A stretch of DNA of 24,374 nt from DATEVL01 sp035471625 (GCA_035471625.1 DATIPT010000063.1:1-24374); one strand, 5' to 3'; positions 13,644 through 21,813 are shown, numbered from the stretch's first letter. Notes: generated from the sequence alone by a model not told the origin. Numbers and translations are program-made.

Positions 13644-16108
13644 CTCGCCTCGACGCCCGCCTGCTCCAGATCCTTGGCGGCGATCGTCGCCACGCCGGCG
13701 ACGGTGTCGCCCTTCTTGAGGTTCACCACGCGCACGCCCATGGTCGCCCGCCCGGCTCGCTTGATCTGGTCGACCTTGGTGCGCAGGACGATCCCGCCGG
13801 TCGAGATGATCGTCAGATCGTCGTCGTCGTGGACGACCCGGGCGGCCGCCACCGGGCCGGTGACGTCGAGCTTCTCGCGGCTGAGGGTGACGACCCCCAT
13901 CGTCCCTCGTCCCTTGGCCGGGTAGTCTTTGAGCGGGGTGCGCTTGCCGTAGCCGTTCCGGGTGACGACGAGCAGATCGGCCTTCTTGCCGACGACATCC
14001 ATGGCCTTCACCCGGTCGCCCTTGCCCAGGCGAATGGCTCGCACGCCTGCCGCCTGCCGCCCCATGGCCCGGACGAGCTTCTCCGAGAACCGTAGGGCCT
14101 GGCCTTTCTCGGTCACCAAAATCAGATCGTCCTTCCCGGTCGTGAGGCGCACCCACCCAAGGACGTCGCCCTTGCTCAACGACATGGCGATCAGACCGGA
14201 GGGTCGAACCGAAGCGAACTCCGAGAGGGCGACGCGTTTGATCTTGCCGCTGCGGGTGACCATCGTGCAGAAGCTGGCGGCGTCGAAATCGGGCACGGCG
14301 ACGGCGGCAGTAATCGTCTCGTCCGACGCCAGCGCCAGGATGCTCGCCATCAAAACCCCCCGCGCCGTCCGGTCGGCGTCCGGAATCTGATACGCCTTTT
14401 CCGAGTACACCTTCCCCCGGTCGGAGAAGAATAGGACCGTGTGTAGCGACCGGGACGGCAGGAGCATGACGAGCTCATCCTCGCCCTTCGTCATGTGCCC
14501 GGTCACGCCTCGCCCGCCGCGACCCTGCCGCCGGTAGGTCTCAGCGGCAACGCGCTTGACGTAGCCGCGCTCGGTCAAGCTGATCAGCGAGGCCTCGTCG
14601 GCGACAAGGTCCTCTTCACGGAGCTCTTCGCTTGCCTCCGGCGCGATCCGCGTCCGGCGCGGATCTGCGTACTTCTCGGCCACCTCGGCCAGGTCGCCCT
14701 TGATCAGCGCCAGGATCTTCTTCGGGCTCGCCAGCAGATCTTCCAGGTAGGCGATCTGCTTGAGGATTTCCTTGTGCTCGTCCTCGATCTTCTTGCGTTC
14801 GAGCGCCGCCAGGCGCCGCAGCTGCATGTCGAGGATCGCCTGGGCCTGGATCTCGGTCAGGGAAAACCTCTCCATCAGACGATCGCGCGCCACGTCGGCG
14901 TCGGGTGACTTGCGGATCGTCTGGATCACGTCGTCCAGGTGACCCAGGGCGATCAGCAGGCCCTCCAAGACGTGCGCTCGCGCCCGGGCCTTGGCGAGCT
15001 CGAACTCCGAGCGGCGGGTGATGACCACTCGCCGGTGTTCGACGTAGATCTGCAAGGCCCGTTTTAGGGAGAGCAGGCGCGGCTCGCCGTCGACCAGCGC
15101 CAGGAGCTGGATGCCGAAAGAGGTCTGCAGCGGGGTGTACTTGAAGAGCTGGTTGAGGACTTTGCGGGGCTGGGCACCCCGGCGCAGCTCGACGATCAGG
15201 CTGAGGCCGCGACGGTCGGACTCGTCGCGCAGGTCGGCGACATCGTCGAGACGGCCGTCACGCGCCAGCTCGGCGATCCGCTCAATCAGGCCGGTCTTGT
15301 TCACCATGTAGGGGATCTCGGTAATGACGATCCGGTGCCGTCCGCCCGCCATCTCCTCGATCTGCGCCTGCGCCCGCACCACCAGCCGGCCCTTGCCCGT
15401 GCTGTAGGCCAGCTTGATCCCTTCAACCCCGACGATCACGCCGCCCGTTGGGAAGTCTGGCCCGGGCACGTGGGCCATCAGGTCGTCGACCGTCACATCT
15501 TCAAGGTGATCGTAGCGATCGATCAGATGCTCAAGAGCGCCGGCCAGCTCACTCAGGTTGTGCGGCGGGATGTTGGTCGCCATCCCAACGGCGATCCCGG
15601 ACGACCCATTGAGCAGCAGGTTTGGCAGCCGGGCCGGCAGGATCAGCGGCTCCTTGAGCGAACCGTCGAAGTTGTCCCCGAAATCGACCGTCTCTTTTTC
15701 GATATCGACCAGGAGCTCTTCCGCCATTCGCCCGAGGCGGGCTTCGGTGTAGCGCATCGCCGCCGGCGAATCGCCGTCGATCGATCCGAAGTTGCCCTGC
15801 CCGTCGACCAGGGGGTAGCGCATGGCGAAGTCCTGGGCCATGCGGGCCATCGCGTCGTAGACGGCGGCATCGCCGTGGGGGTGGTACTTGCCGAGGACCT
15901 CGCCGACGATCCGGGCCGATTTGCGGTAGGCGGTGTTGGATCGGATCCCCATGTCGTGCATGGCGTAGAGGATCCGCCGGTGAACCGGTTTGAGCCCGTC
16001 CCGGGCATCCGGCAGGGCGCGCGCCACGATCACGCTCATGGCGTAGTCGAGATACGCCCCACGCATTTGCTCGTCGATGTCGACTTGGCGAACGAGTCCG
16101 ATCTCCAT
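13640..16108 (-). CDS. gyrA: DNA gyrase subunit A
   Basis: This subunit is the DNA breakage-reunion half of gyrase, which introduces negative supercoils with ATP and GyrB. The 822-residue protein has the winged-helix/tower N-terminal domain with catalytic Tyr120 (SPAAMRYTEARL), and a C-terminal beta-pinwheel of six-blade type. A GyrA-box-like QGRGGRG lies in the first blade (YRRQGRGGRGVTG), which favours GyrA over ParC. In the quinolone region the sequence reads HPHGDAAVYD. The position equal to E. coli Ser83 is therefore Ala81, while the Asp87 equivalent (Asp85) is kept. The ATG at 16108 (MEIGLVRQVDIDEQM) matches the family N-terminus and has a GAGGC site close by; a longer frame to 16147 is unlikely. 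gyrB is not adjacent. It is divergent from the acylase gene and tail-to-tail with murI. Confidence 0.96.
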   Translation of the reverse strand: MEIGLVRQVDIDEQMRGAYLDYAMSVIVARALPDARDGLKPVHRRILYAMHDMGIRSNTAYRKSARIVGEVLGKYHPHGDAAVYDAMARMAQDFAMRYPLVDGQGNFGSIDGDSPAAMRYTEARLGRMAEELLVDIEKETVDFGDNFDGSLKEPLILPARLPNLLLNGSSGIAVGMATNIPPHNLSELAGALEHLIDRYDHLEDVTVDDLMAHVPGPDFPTGGVIVGVEGIKLAYSTGKGRLVVRAQAQIEEMAGGRHRIVITEIPYMVNKTGLIERIAELARDGRLDDVADLRDESDRRGLSLIVELRRGAQPRKVLNQLFKYTPLQTSFGIQLLALVDGEPRLLSLKRALQIYVEHRRVVITRRSEFELAKARARAHVLEGLLIALGHLDDVIQTIRKSPDADVARDRLMERFSLTEIQAQAILDMQLRRLAALERKKIEDEHKEILKQIAYLEDLLASPKKILALIKGDLAEVAEKYADPRRTRIAPEASEELREEDLVADEASLISLTERGYVKRVAAETYRRQGRGGRGVTGHMTKGEDELVMLLPSRSLHTVLFFSDRGKVYSEKAYQIPDADRTARGVLMASILALASDETITAAVAVPDFDAASFCTMVTRSGKIKRVALSEFASVRPSGLIAMSLSKGDVLGWVRLTTGKDDLILVTEKGQALRFSEKLVRAMGRQAAGVRAIRLGKGDRVKAMDVVGKKADLLVVTRNGYGKRTPLKDYPAKGRGTMGVVTLSREKLDVTGPVAAARVVHDDDDLTIISTGGIVLRTKVDQIKRAGRATMGVRVVNLKKGDTVAGVATIAAKDLEQAGVEAS

Positions 16109-16150
16109 GCGCCTCAGGGATCCTAGGGAAGGGCCAACTGGGAACACTCC

Positions 16151-16156
16151 ATTTTA
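16151..16156 (-). promoter_or_regulatory. Probable -10 element of gyrA
   Basis: On the minus strand GGGTAAAAT gives TAAAAT (five of six matches to TATAAT), 42 bases before the gyrA ATG. The -35 region at normal spacing is poor (three of six). The same GAGGGTAAA context is repeated in the opposite orientation at 16208-16218. Confidence 0.5.
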
Positions 16157-16212
16157 CCCTCCGCCGCCCCCGAAGGCCAGCCCAAGCCTGGGTCCAAGCG
16201 CCGAGATGAGGG

Positions 16213-16218
16213 TAAACT
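16213..16218 (+). promoter_or_regulatory. Probable -10 element of the acylase gene
   Basis: TAAACT within GAGGGTAAACT, 29 bases before the acylase ATG. No clear -35 box is present at 16-18 bases upstream. The sequence mirrors the gyrA -10 context on the opposite strand. Confidence 0.45.
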
Positions 16219-16247
16219 TCTCCCCACTTCATCCCTCGGGGGCCCTC

Positions 16248-18767
16248 ATGAAACGCCTGCTCACTGTCGTGTTGATCCTCGTTGTCATCCTCCTGATCCT
16301 TGCAGGAGGGCTGGCCCTGCTCATCCAGCGCTCCTTCCCCCAGACCAGCGGAGAGGCCGCCATCCCCGGGCTCCACGCGCCGGTCGAGGTCCTGCGGGAC
16401 AAGTGGGGCATCCCGCACATCTACGCCCAAGACACCCACGACCTGTTCCTGGCCCAGGGCTACGTACACGCCCAGGACCGGTTTTGGCAGATGGACTTCT
16501 GGCGCCACATCGGCTCCGGCCGCCTGACCGAGATGTTTGGCGAAGGTCAGGCCGAGACGGACGCGTTCATCCGCACGATGGGCTGGCCGCGGATCGCCGA
16601 AGAGGAATGGGAGCTCGCCGATGACGAAACTCGCGCCATGCTCGAGGCATACGCAGACGGGGTGAATGCGTACTTGGCCACCCACTCCGGCTCTGAGCTT
16701 TCTCTCGAATACGCCATCCTTGGCTTGCTGACCCCCGGATACCAGCCCGAGCCCTGGGAGCCGGTGAACTCCCTGACCTGGGCCAAGGCGATGGCCTGGA
16801 ACCTGGGCGGGAACATGGACAGCGAGATCCGCCGGGCGGTCCTGCTCCCCCAGCTTGGCCCCGACAGGCTTGCCGATCTGTACCCGTCCTACCCCTCCGA
16901 CCATCCCTTCATCCTGCCGGACTTCTCGCTGGCGGCTTCCCCGTCTGGAGGCCAGGCCCAAGCGGCCGATCTCACTGCCGCGCAGACCCAGCTCGACCTG
17001 GTCTTGGCCCGGGTGGAGGCGCTGAACCGCCTGACAGGCGGCGGACTCCCCGGAATCGGCTCCAACAACTGGGTGATCGGCGGATCGCGGACCTCCACGG
17101 GCGCCCCCATGCTCGCCGACGACATGCACCTCGGCATCCAAATGCCGTCAATCTGGTATGAGAACGCCCTGCACTGCGAATCCATCAGCAGCGAATGCCC
17201 CTTCAACGTCGTCGGGTATTCGTTCGCCGGCGTGCCCGCCGTCGTCGTTGGACACAACGACCGAATCGCCTGGGGTGTGACGAACGTCGGCCCCGACGTC
17301 CAGGATCTCTATCTGGAGCGCGTCAACCCCGAGAACCCCAACCAGTACGAAGTCGACGGGGCCTGGGTCGACATGGAGATCCGCGAAGAAGTCCTGACAA
17401 TCCCGGGTGGCAATCCGATCACGATCACCGTGCGGTCGACCCGGCACGGGCCGATCCTTTCCGACGTCGATGACGATCTAGCGGCGCTGGCCGAAGGAAC
17501 CGCCCTCGATGAAGGTGGCCCGATCGCCATCAGCCTGCGCTGGACTGCCCTCGAGCCTTCGACCATCCTCACCGCGGCGCCGCGCCTCAACCGTGCCGCG
17601 AACTTCGAGGACTTCCGGGCCGCGCTGCGCAGCTGGGATGTCCCCTCCCAGAACTTCATCTACGCCGACATCGACGGCAATATCGGATACCAGACGCCAG
17701 GCAGGATTCCGATTCGTGCGACCGGTGACGGCTCCTTCCCTCAGCCAGGCTGGACGAGCGACACCGATTGGACCGGCACCATACCCTTTGACGACCTGCC
17801 CTTCGCCTTCAACCCCGATGACGGCTACATTGCCACCGCCAACAACAAGGTCGTCGACGACAGCTACCCATACCTCCTGACAACGCTATTCGACCTGGGC
17901 TACCGTGCGGATCGGATCGTCGAGATGATCGAAGCGGCGGCGACGCACACGCCGGACACGATTCGCGGCATTCACGGCGACAGCTTCAACGCCATGGGGC
18001 CGGTCCTTGTGCCGCTCCTCCTCCAGCTCGATTTCGACAAGCCCAACCAGGATGATGACGAACAGGAAGCGGCCGCCGAACTGGAGGCCACCCTGGACAC
18101 CCTGGATGGCTGGGACTACCAGGACACGGCCGAATCGGCTCCCGCGGCGGTCTTCAACGCCGTCTGGCGGCACATCATCTTGCGCACCTTTGGCGACGAC
18201 TTGCCCGAAGGATGGCTGCCGGGGGACGACGTCGGCTTCGCCGTCATTTCGAACCTGGTGGAAGAACCAGGGAGTCCGTGGTGGGATGATCTGCGCACGT
18301 CGCCCTTGGAGACCCGGGACGAAATCTTCAGGCTGGCGACGGCCGACGCCCTGGCCGAGCTCAAGTCACGTCTCGGCTCGGATCCGAGCCGCTGGACCTG
18401 GGGAGGCCTCCACGGCGCGACCTTCCGCAACGAGACCCTGGGAGAATCCGGCATCGCCCCGATCGAGGCGCTTTTCAACCGCGGCCCCTTCCCCACACGC
18501 GGAGGCGCCGCCCATGTTGACAACACCGGATGGTCCTACGAGGACGGATACGAAGTCGCCTGGGTGCCGTCTCAGCGCATGATCCTCGACCTGAGCGACT
18601 GGGATCGCTCCGTGGCGATCCACACCACAGGCCAGTCGGGGCACGCGTTCCATTCTCACTACATCGACATGGCACCGCTGTGGGCGGCTGTCGAGTACGT
18701 CCCTCTGCCCTGGACACGACCTCAGGTCGAGGCTCAGGCGCTCGAGCGCCTGCTGCTGGTGCCCTAG
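16248..18767 (+). CDS. Penicillin acylase family Ntn hydrolase, membrane-anchored
   Basis: This 839-residue amidohydrolase belongs to the family of penicillin G acylases, cephalosporin acylases and acyl-homoserine-lactone acylases. A positively charged start (MKR) and one hydrophobic helix (residues 4-27), with no obvious cleavage site, suggest an exported, N-terminally anchored enzyme. The alpha-chain region carries VEVLRDKWGIPHIYA and QGYVHAQDRFWQMD. The spacer ends before GIGSNNWVIGG, where Ser272 is the expected N-terminal nucleophile of the beta chain after self-cleavage. HLGIQMPSIWYE, TANNKVV and the C-terminal TGQSGHAFHSHY are typical family motifs. Start 16248 follows GGGGG by six bases; longer frames overlap the gyrA promoter. 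The substrate cannot be named: family members act on many amides. A strong terminator follows. Confidence 0.93.
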   Translation: MKRLLTVVLILVVILLILAGGLALLIQRSFPQTSGEAAIPGLHAPVEVLRDKWGIPHIYAQDTHDLFLAQGYVHAQDRFWQMDFWRHIGSGRLTEMFGEGQAETDAFIRTMGWPRIAEEEWELADDETRAMLEAYADGVNAYLATHSGSELSLEYAILGLLTPGYQPEPWEPVNSLTWAKAMAWNLGGNMDSEIRRAVLLPQLGPDRLADLYPSYPSDHPFILPDFSLAASPSGGQAQAADLTAAQTQLDLVLARVEALNRLTGGGLPGIGSNNWVIGGSRTSTGAPMLADDMHLGIQMPSIWYENALHCESISSECPFNVVGYSFAGVPAVVVGHNDRIAWGVTNVGPDVQDLYLERVNPENPNQYEVDGAWVDMEIREEVLTIPGGNPITITVRSTRHGPILSDVDDDLAALAEGTALDEGGPIAISLRWTALEPSTILTAAPRLNRAANFEDFRAALRSWDVPSQNFIYADIDGNIGYQTPGRIPIRATGDGSFPQPGWTSDTDWTGTIPFDDLPFAFNPDDGYIATANNKVVDDSYPYLLTTLFDLGYRADRIVEMIEAAATHTPDTIRGIHGDSFNAMGPVLVPLLLQLDFDKPNQDDDEQEAAAELEATLDTLDGWDYQDTAESAPAAVFNAVWRHIILRTFGDDLPEGWLPGDDVGFAVISNLVEEPGSPWWDDLRTSPLETRDEIFRLATADALAELKSRLGSDPSRWTWGGLHGATFRNETLGESGIAPIEALFNRGPFPTRGGAAHVDNTGWSYEDGYEVAWVPSQRMILDLSDWDRSVAIHTTGQSGHAFHSHYIDMAPLWAAVEYVPLPWTRPQVEAQALERLLLVP

Positions 18768-18796
18768 ATCCGCCCCGGTCGAGGCGGGTGGACTAC

Positions 18797-18835
18797 GAAG
18801 AAGCGCCCGGCGGATGCCGGGCGCTTCTTCGTTTT
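18797..18835. terminator. Strong intrinsic terminator, probably bidirectional
   Basis: A perfect 15-base stem, 18797-18811 (GAAGAAGCGCCCGGC) with 18816-18830, closes on a GGAT loop and is followed by GTTTT. It ends the acylase transcript. It also lies 29 bases beyond the stop of the convergent small membrane protein gene, so it may serve both strands. Confidence 0.92.
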
Positions 18836-18863
18836 GAGCCCACGAGCGAAGGGCCGACGTCCC

Positions 18864-19085
18864 TCAGCCTAGGAGAACACGCTGGCTGACCAGCAGGCAC
18901 ATCGTGCCCAGAAGCATCACCGCAAAGAAGAGCAACATCGAGATGACCAGGCGCTGGCCCGCCGTCATCCCCAAGAACCGGCCCGATCCGCTGGGGACCC
19001 GATATTCCTCTGTGGGAACGCTGACCTTAACGACCTCCTCGGCAGGCTTCTTTCCTTCCGAGAGATCACGAAGGTTGTCGAACAT
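18864..19085 (-). CDS. Small single-helix membrane protein, unknown function
   Basis: I do not recognise this 73-residue protein. Residues 1-40 are polar and charged (MFDNLRDLSEGKKPAEEV, then a TEEYRVPSGSGRFLGMT stretch). Residues 43-69 form one long hydrophobic helix ending in SQRVLLG. The layout, a cytoplasmic tail followed by a C-terminal membrane anchor, recalls small accessory subunits such as SecE, but no diagnostic SecE residues are seen and no secretion or ribosomal genes are nearby. ATG at 19085 has GGAGG about nine bases upstream. A near-consensus promoter lies just before it and a strong terminator just after, so it is a single-gene unit, which argues that it is a real gene. Confidence 0.75.
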   Translation of the reverse strand: MFDNLRDLSEGKKPAEEVVKVSVPTEEYRVPSGSGRFLGMTAGQRLVISMLLFFAVMLLGTMCLLVSQRVLLG

Positions 19086-19116
19086 GCCCGGCTGCCTCCA
19101 TCCCTTCCCAGGCGAG

Positions 19117-19144
19117 AGTGTATTTCATTCGGGCCGGCTGTCAA
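19117..19144 (-). promoter_or_regulatory. Promoter of the 73-aa membrane protein gene
   Basis: On the minus strand a perfect TTGACA (19144-19139), a 16-base spacer and TACACT (19122-19117). It lies between the birA stop (19184) and the small gene start (19085). Confidence 0.8.
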
Positions 19145-19183
19145 CAGGATCACCGTCCCCCCTCCGGCCCCCCATCCGTGGGT

Positions 19184-19978
19184 CTAGGCCGACACCGCGG
19201 TGTTTCTCCCGCCGAGAGGACGCAAACTCCATGCCTCCGATCCCGCCAAGACGCGCGAGCCGTCGGCGCCTTCCAGGACCGCCTCTCCCTCCGGCCCGAG
19301 GCCCTTCAGGATCCCCGCGACGGGGCCACTCGCCGTCTCGACGCTCACGCCTTGATCCCGGAAGGCCAATAGGCCCTCCCAGGTTGGTATGAACGTCCCG
19401 GCCTCGACCGAGGGTCGCAGGCGGTCCAGGGCCCCCACGACGGCCGCCACGATCGTAGGCCGGTCGATGGGCGCGCCGGCCGAGGCCTCGAGGCTCGTCG
19501 CAGGATAGTCGACCTGATCGTCCTCGGGTGCGGATCCTTGGCCCACGTTGATGCCGATCCCAAGGACGAGTGAGGCGAGACGCTCTCCCTCCCAAACCGC
19601 CTCCGCCAGGACGCCGGCGACTTTCCGCCCTTCGAGCAACACGTCGTTGGGCCACTTGACCCGCGTCCGGAATCCCAGTGAGGCCAGGCCCTGCACGATG
19701 CCGACAGCGCCAACGCCGGTCCAGCACAAGCCGGCGGCCGCAGGTCGCAGGATCAGACTCATGGCGATCGCCTCTCCTGCCGGTGTATGCCACCGAGCCC
19801 CGCGTCGACCTCGACCAGCGGTCTGCTGATCGGCGACCACCAGGGTTCCTTCGGGAGCACCCGCGCCGGCAAGCTCCCCCGCCATGGTGTTGGTGCTTTC
19901 CAGCGAATCGTACACGTACAACCGCTCGCCGATCCCTCCCGCCGGAAGGGCCGCCCGCAGCGCTGCCCCGTAGTCCAT
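19184..19978 (-). CDS. birA: Biotin-[acetyl-CoA-carboxylase] ligase, monofunctional
   Basis: This enzyme activates biotin with ATP to biotinyl-AMP and transfers it to the biotin carrier lysine of carboxylases. The 264-residue protein holds the catalytic domain: LESTN (26-30), the biotinyl-AMP loop GRGRRG (55-60) followed by ARWHTPAGEAIAMSL, and KWPNDVLL (108-115) with the catalytic Lys. GRKVAGVLAEA and the short SH3-like C-terminal domain (about 215-262) follow. There is no N-terminal winged-helix domain, so it should not act as a repressor of biotin genes. Start ATG at 19978 is fixed by a TACAAT -10 element six bases before it; longer frames would read through that promoter. It is divergent from the HIT protein gene (86 bases between start codons). 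Confidence 0.93.
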   Translation of the reverse strand: MDYGAALRAALPAGGIGERLYVYDSLESTNTMAGELAGAGAPEGTLVVADQQTAGRGRRGARWHTPAGEAIAMSLILRPAAAGLCWTGVGAVGIVQGLASLGFRTRVKWPNDVLLEGRKVAGVLAEAVWEGERLASLVLGIGINVGQGSAPEDDQVDYPATSLEASAGAPIDRPTIVAAVVGALDRLRPSVEAGTFIPTWEGLLAFRDQGVSVETASGPVAGILKGLGPEGEAVLEGADGSRVLAGSEAWSLRPLGGRNTAVSA

Positions 19979-19984
19979 GATCGG

Positions 19985-19990
19985 ATTGTA
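19985..19990 (-). promoter_or_regulatory. -10 element of birA giving a leaderless transcript
   Basis: On the minus strand TACAAT is followed by CCGATC and then the ATG. With usual spacing, transcription would begin at or next to the A of the start codon. No ribosome binding site is present and no good -35 was found. Confidence 0.6.
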
Positions 19991-20043
19991 CCGAAGCGCG
20001 GGCGACGGCGTGTCGGATGTCCAGCAGGGCAATGAGGGTTCTC

Positions 20044-20052
20044 TGCTACAAT
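20044..20052 (+). promoter_or_regulatory. Extended -10 promoter of the HIT gene
   Basis: TGCTACAAT gives an extended -10 (TG, one base, TACAAT at 20047-20052), ending 11 bases before the ATG at 20064. The transcript would have a leader of about five bases or less and no ribosome binding site. A -35 match is lacking, as is common for extended -10 promoters. Confidence 0.62.
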
Positions 20053-20063
20053 CGGCCCATCGA

Positions 20064-20561
20064 ATGAAGCAGATCTGGTCACCGTGGCGCATGCCCTACA
20101 TCGAATCGCGCGACACCGAACCTGGCTGTCTCTTCTGCAACCGCCTCGAAGAACCACTTGGTCCCGAGAGCCTGATCCTCCATCGGGGCCAGACAGCGTT
20201 CGTCATCCTCAACCGGTACCCATACACCAACGGCCACATGATGATCGTCCCCAATCGACATGTCCCGTCGCTTGAGGACCTCGACGACGAGTCGCTCTCG
20301 GAACTGATGCGTCTTGCCCGGCGCGGCCTTCAATCTCTGCGCCGATCCTACGGGGCGGAAGCGTTCAATGTCGGCATCAACATCGGCGCGCCGGCCGGAG
20401 CCGGGGTCGTTGACCATGTGCACCTACACATCGTCCCACGCTGGCCGGGCGATACGAACTTCATGGCGACCACCGCCGCCACCCGCGTGATCCCGGAGGA
20501 TCTTGGCCGAACCTACGACCGCCTGGCAGAGGCCTGGCGGGAGTCGTCTCAGGGCGCGTGA
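20064..20561 (+). CDS. HIT family nucleotide-binding hydrolase
   Basis: This 165-residue protein belongs to the histidine-triad superfamily, which hydrolyses or transfers nucleotide phosphoesters and phosphoramidates such as diadenosine polyphosphates or AMP conjugates. The triad HVHLHIV is at residues 118-124, with His118, 120 and 122 in DHVHLHIVPRW. A CLFC pair at Cys22/25 is a usual metal-binding feature of this branch. The N-terminus MKQIWSPWRMPYIE is typical of the Fhit/Ap4A-phosphorylase-like bacterial group, which supports the ATG at 20064. It is divergent from birA and lies 37 bases before the thiolase gene, with which it may be co-transcribed. The physiological substrate is unknown. 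Confidence 0.92.
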   Translation: MKQIWSPWRMPYIESRDTEPGCLFCNRLEEPLGPESLILHRGQTAFVILNRYPYTNGHMMIVPNRHVPSLEDLDDESLSELMRLARRGLQSLRRSYGAEAFNVGINIGAPAGAGVVDHVHLHIVPRWPGDTNFMATTAATRVIPEDLGRTYDRLAEAWRESSQGA

Positions 20562-20598
20562 CTCCAGCCACCTTCGCCCATTCCCAAAGAAGGCCAAT

Positions 20599-21813
20599 AT
20601 GACCGAGCGATCCAATGCCCGCGAAGCTGTCATCCTGAGCGCCGTACGGACCCCGATGGGGCGCTATCAGGGAGCCCTGGGGGGCCTCTCGGCAACGGAG
20701 CTCGGCGCAGCCGCCGTGCGGGCGGCCGTCGAGCGGGCGGCGATCGACCCCGCTCGCATCGACGAAGTCCTAATGGGGAACGTCGTTGGCGCGGGCACAG
20801 GGCAGGCCCCGGCCCGCCAGGCCGCCCTCTTCGGGGGATTGCCGGACAGCACGCCGGCGTCCACGATCAACAAAGTCTGCGGCTCCGGCCTCAAGGCGTG
20901 CATGTTCGGCGCGCAGGCGATCCGAGCCGGCGACGCCGACCTGATCGTCGCTGGAGGGATGGAGAGCATGAGCACGGCGCCGCACCTGCTCCGGGCGCGA
21001 ACCGGGCTACGCTACGGCGACCAGTCCCTTGAGGACTCACTCCTGCATGACGGCCTACTTGATCCTTTCGAGAACTGGTTGATGGGCGATGCCGCGGAGT
21101 ACATCGCCGAGAAGCATGAAGTCACCCGCGAGGCGATGGACCGTTGGGCGCTCGCGAGTCACGAGAAGGCGATCGCCGCCATCGACAGCGGGAAGTTTGC
21201 CGACGAGCTGATTCCGGTCGAAGTTCCGGCCAAGGGCGGGAAGGTGCAGGTTGTCGAGGATGAGACACCAAGGCGCGACACGTCGCTCGACAAGCTTGCC
21301 GCCCTCAAGCCGGCGTTCAAGAAGGACGGGCGGGTGACCGCCGGGAACGCGCCGGGTCTCAACGACGGCGCGGCGGCTGTGGTCCTGTCGAGCCGCCGGA
21401 TGGCCGACGAGATGGGGGTCCGGCCCCTGGCGCGGGTCCTAGCCTACGCCCAGGCCGCCGTCCCGCCCAAGGAGCTCTTCATCGCGCCAGCGCGCGCCAT
21501 CCCGCGCCTCCTCGACAAGCTCGGGTGGCGCTTCGCCGACGTCGATCTGATCGAACTCAACGAGGCGTTTGCAGCGCAGGTGTTGGCCGACGGCTACGCT
21601 ATGCTCGAGGCCGGCCTCGACTGGGACTGGGACAAGGTGAACGTGCACGGCGGGGCCATCGCCCTGGGGCACCCGGTCGGCGCCTCCGGCGCGCGCGTCC
21701 TCGCCACCCTGATCCATGCCCTTCGCGACCGCAACCTCCGGACCGGTATCGCTGCCCTCTGCCTGGGCGGCGGTGAGGCCGTGGCGATGGCGATCGAAGT
21801 CAACCCCGCGTAG
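20599..21813 (+). CDS. Acetyl-CoA acetyltransferase (canonical biosynthetic-type thiolase)
   Basis: This enzyme reversibly condenses two acetyl-CoA into acetoacetyl-CoA, or cleaves 3-ketoacyl-CoA. The 404-residue protein has the complete thiolase active site: nucleophile Cys94 in NKVCGSGLKA, His358 in ALGHPVGASG and the second Cys388 in CLGGGEA, with the ELNEAFA motif before them. The ATG at 20599 has GAAGG five bases upstream. It precedes a 3-hydroxybutyryl-CoA dehydrogenase gene by 86 bases, which fits a short-chain acyl-CoA route (acetoacetyl-CoA to 3-hydroxybutyryl-CoA). It is the only thiolase in this window with intact catalytic residues, so it could also feed the HMG-CoA synthase encoded at 8020-9096. 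Confidence 0.95.
   Translation: MTERSNAREAVILSAVRTPMGRYQGALGGLSATELGAAAVRAAVERAAIDPARIDEVLMGNVVGAGTGQAPARQAALFGGLPDSTPASTINKVCGSGLKACMFGAQAIRAGDADLIVAGGMESMSTAPHLLRARTGLRYGDQSLEDSLLHDGLLDPFENWLMGDAAEYIAEKHEVTREAMDRWALASHEKAIAAIDSGKFADELIPVEVPAKGGKVQVVEDETPRRDTSLDKLAALKPAFKKDGRVTAGNAPGLNDGAAAVVLSSRRMADEMGVRPLARVLAYAQAAVPPKELFIAPARAIPRLLDKLGWRFADVDLIELNEAFAAQVLADGYAMLEAGLDWDWDKVNVHGGAIALGHPVGASGARVLATLIHALRDRNLRTGIAALCLGGGEAVAMAIEVNPA

Noticed and set aside
12849..14156. Minus-strand open frame of 435 codons across murI and gyrA
   Set aside because: It is antisense to murI and out of frame with gyrA; the translation is low-complexity Arg/Gly-rich, typical of shadow frames.
15549..17141. Minus-strand open frame of 530 codons spanning gyrA and the acylase
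   Set aside because: It overlaps two confidently assigned genes and the promoter region between them; no domain is visible.
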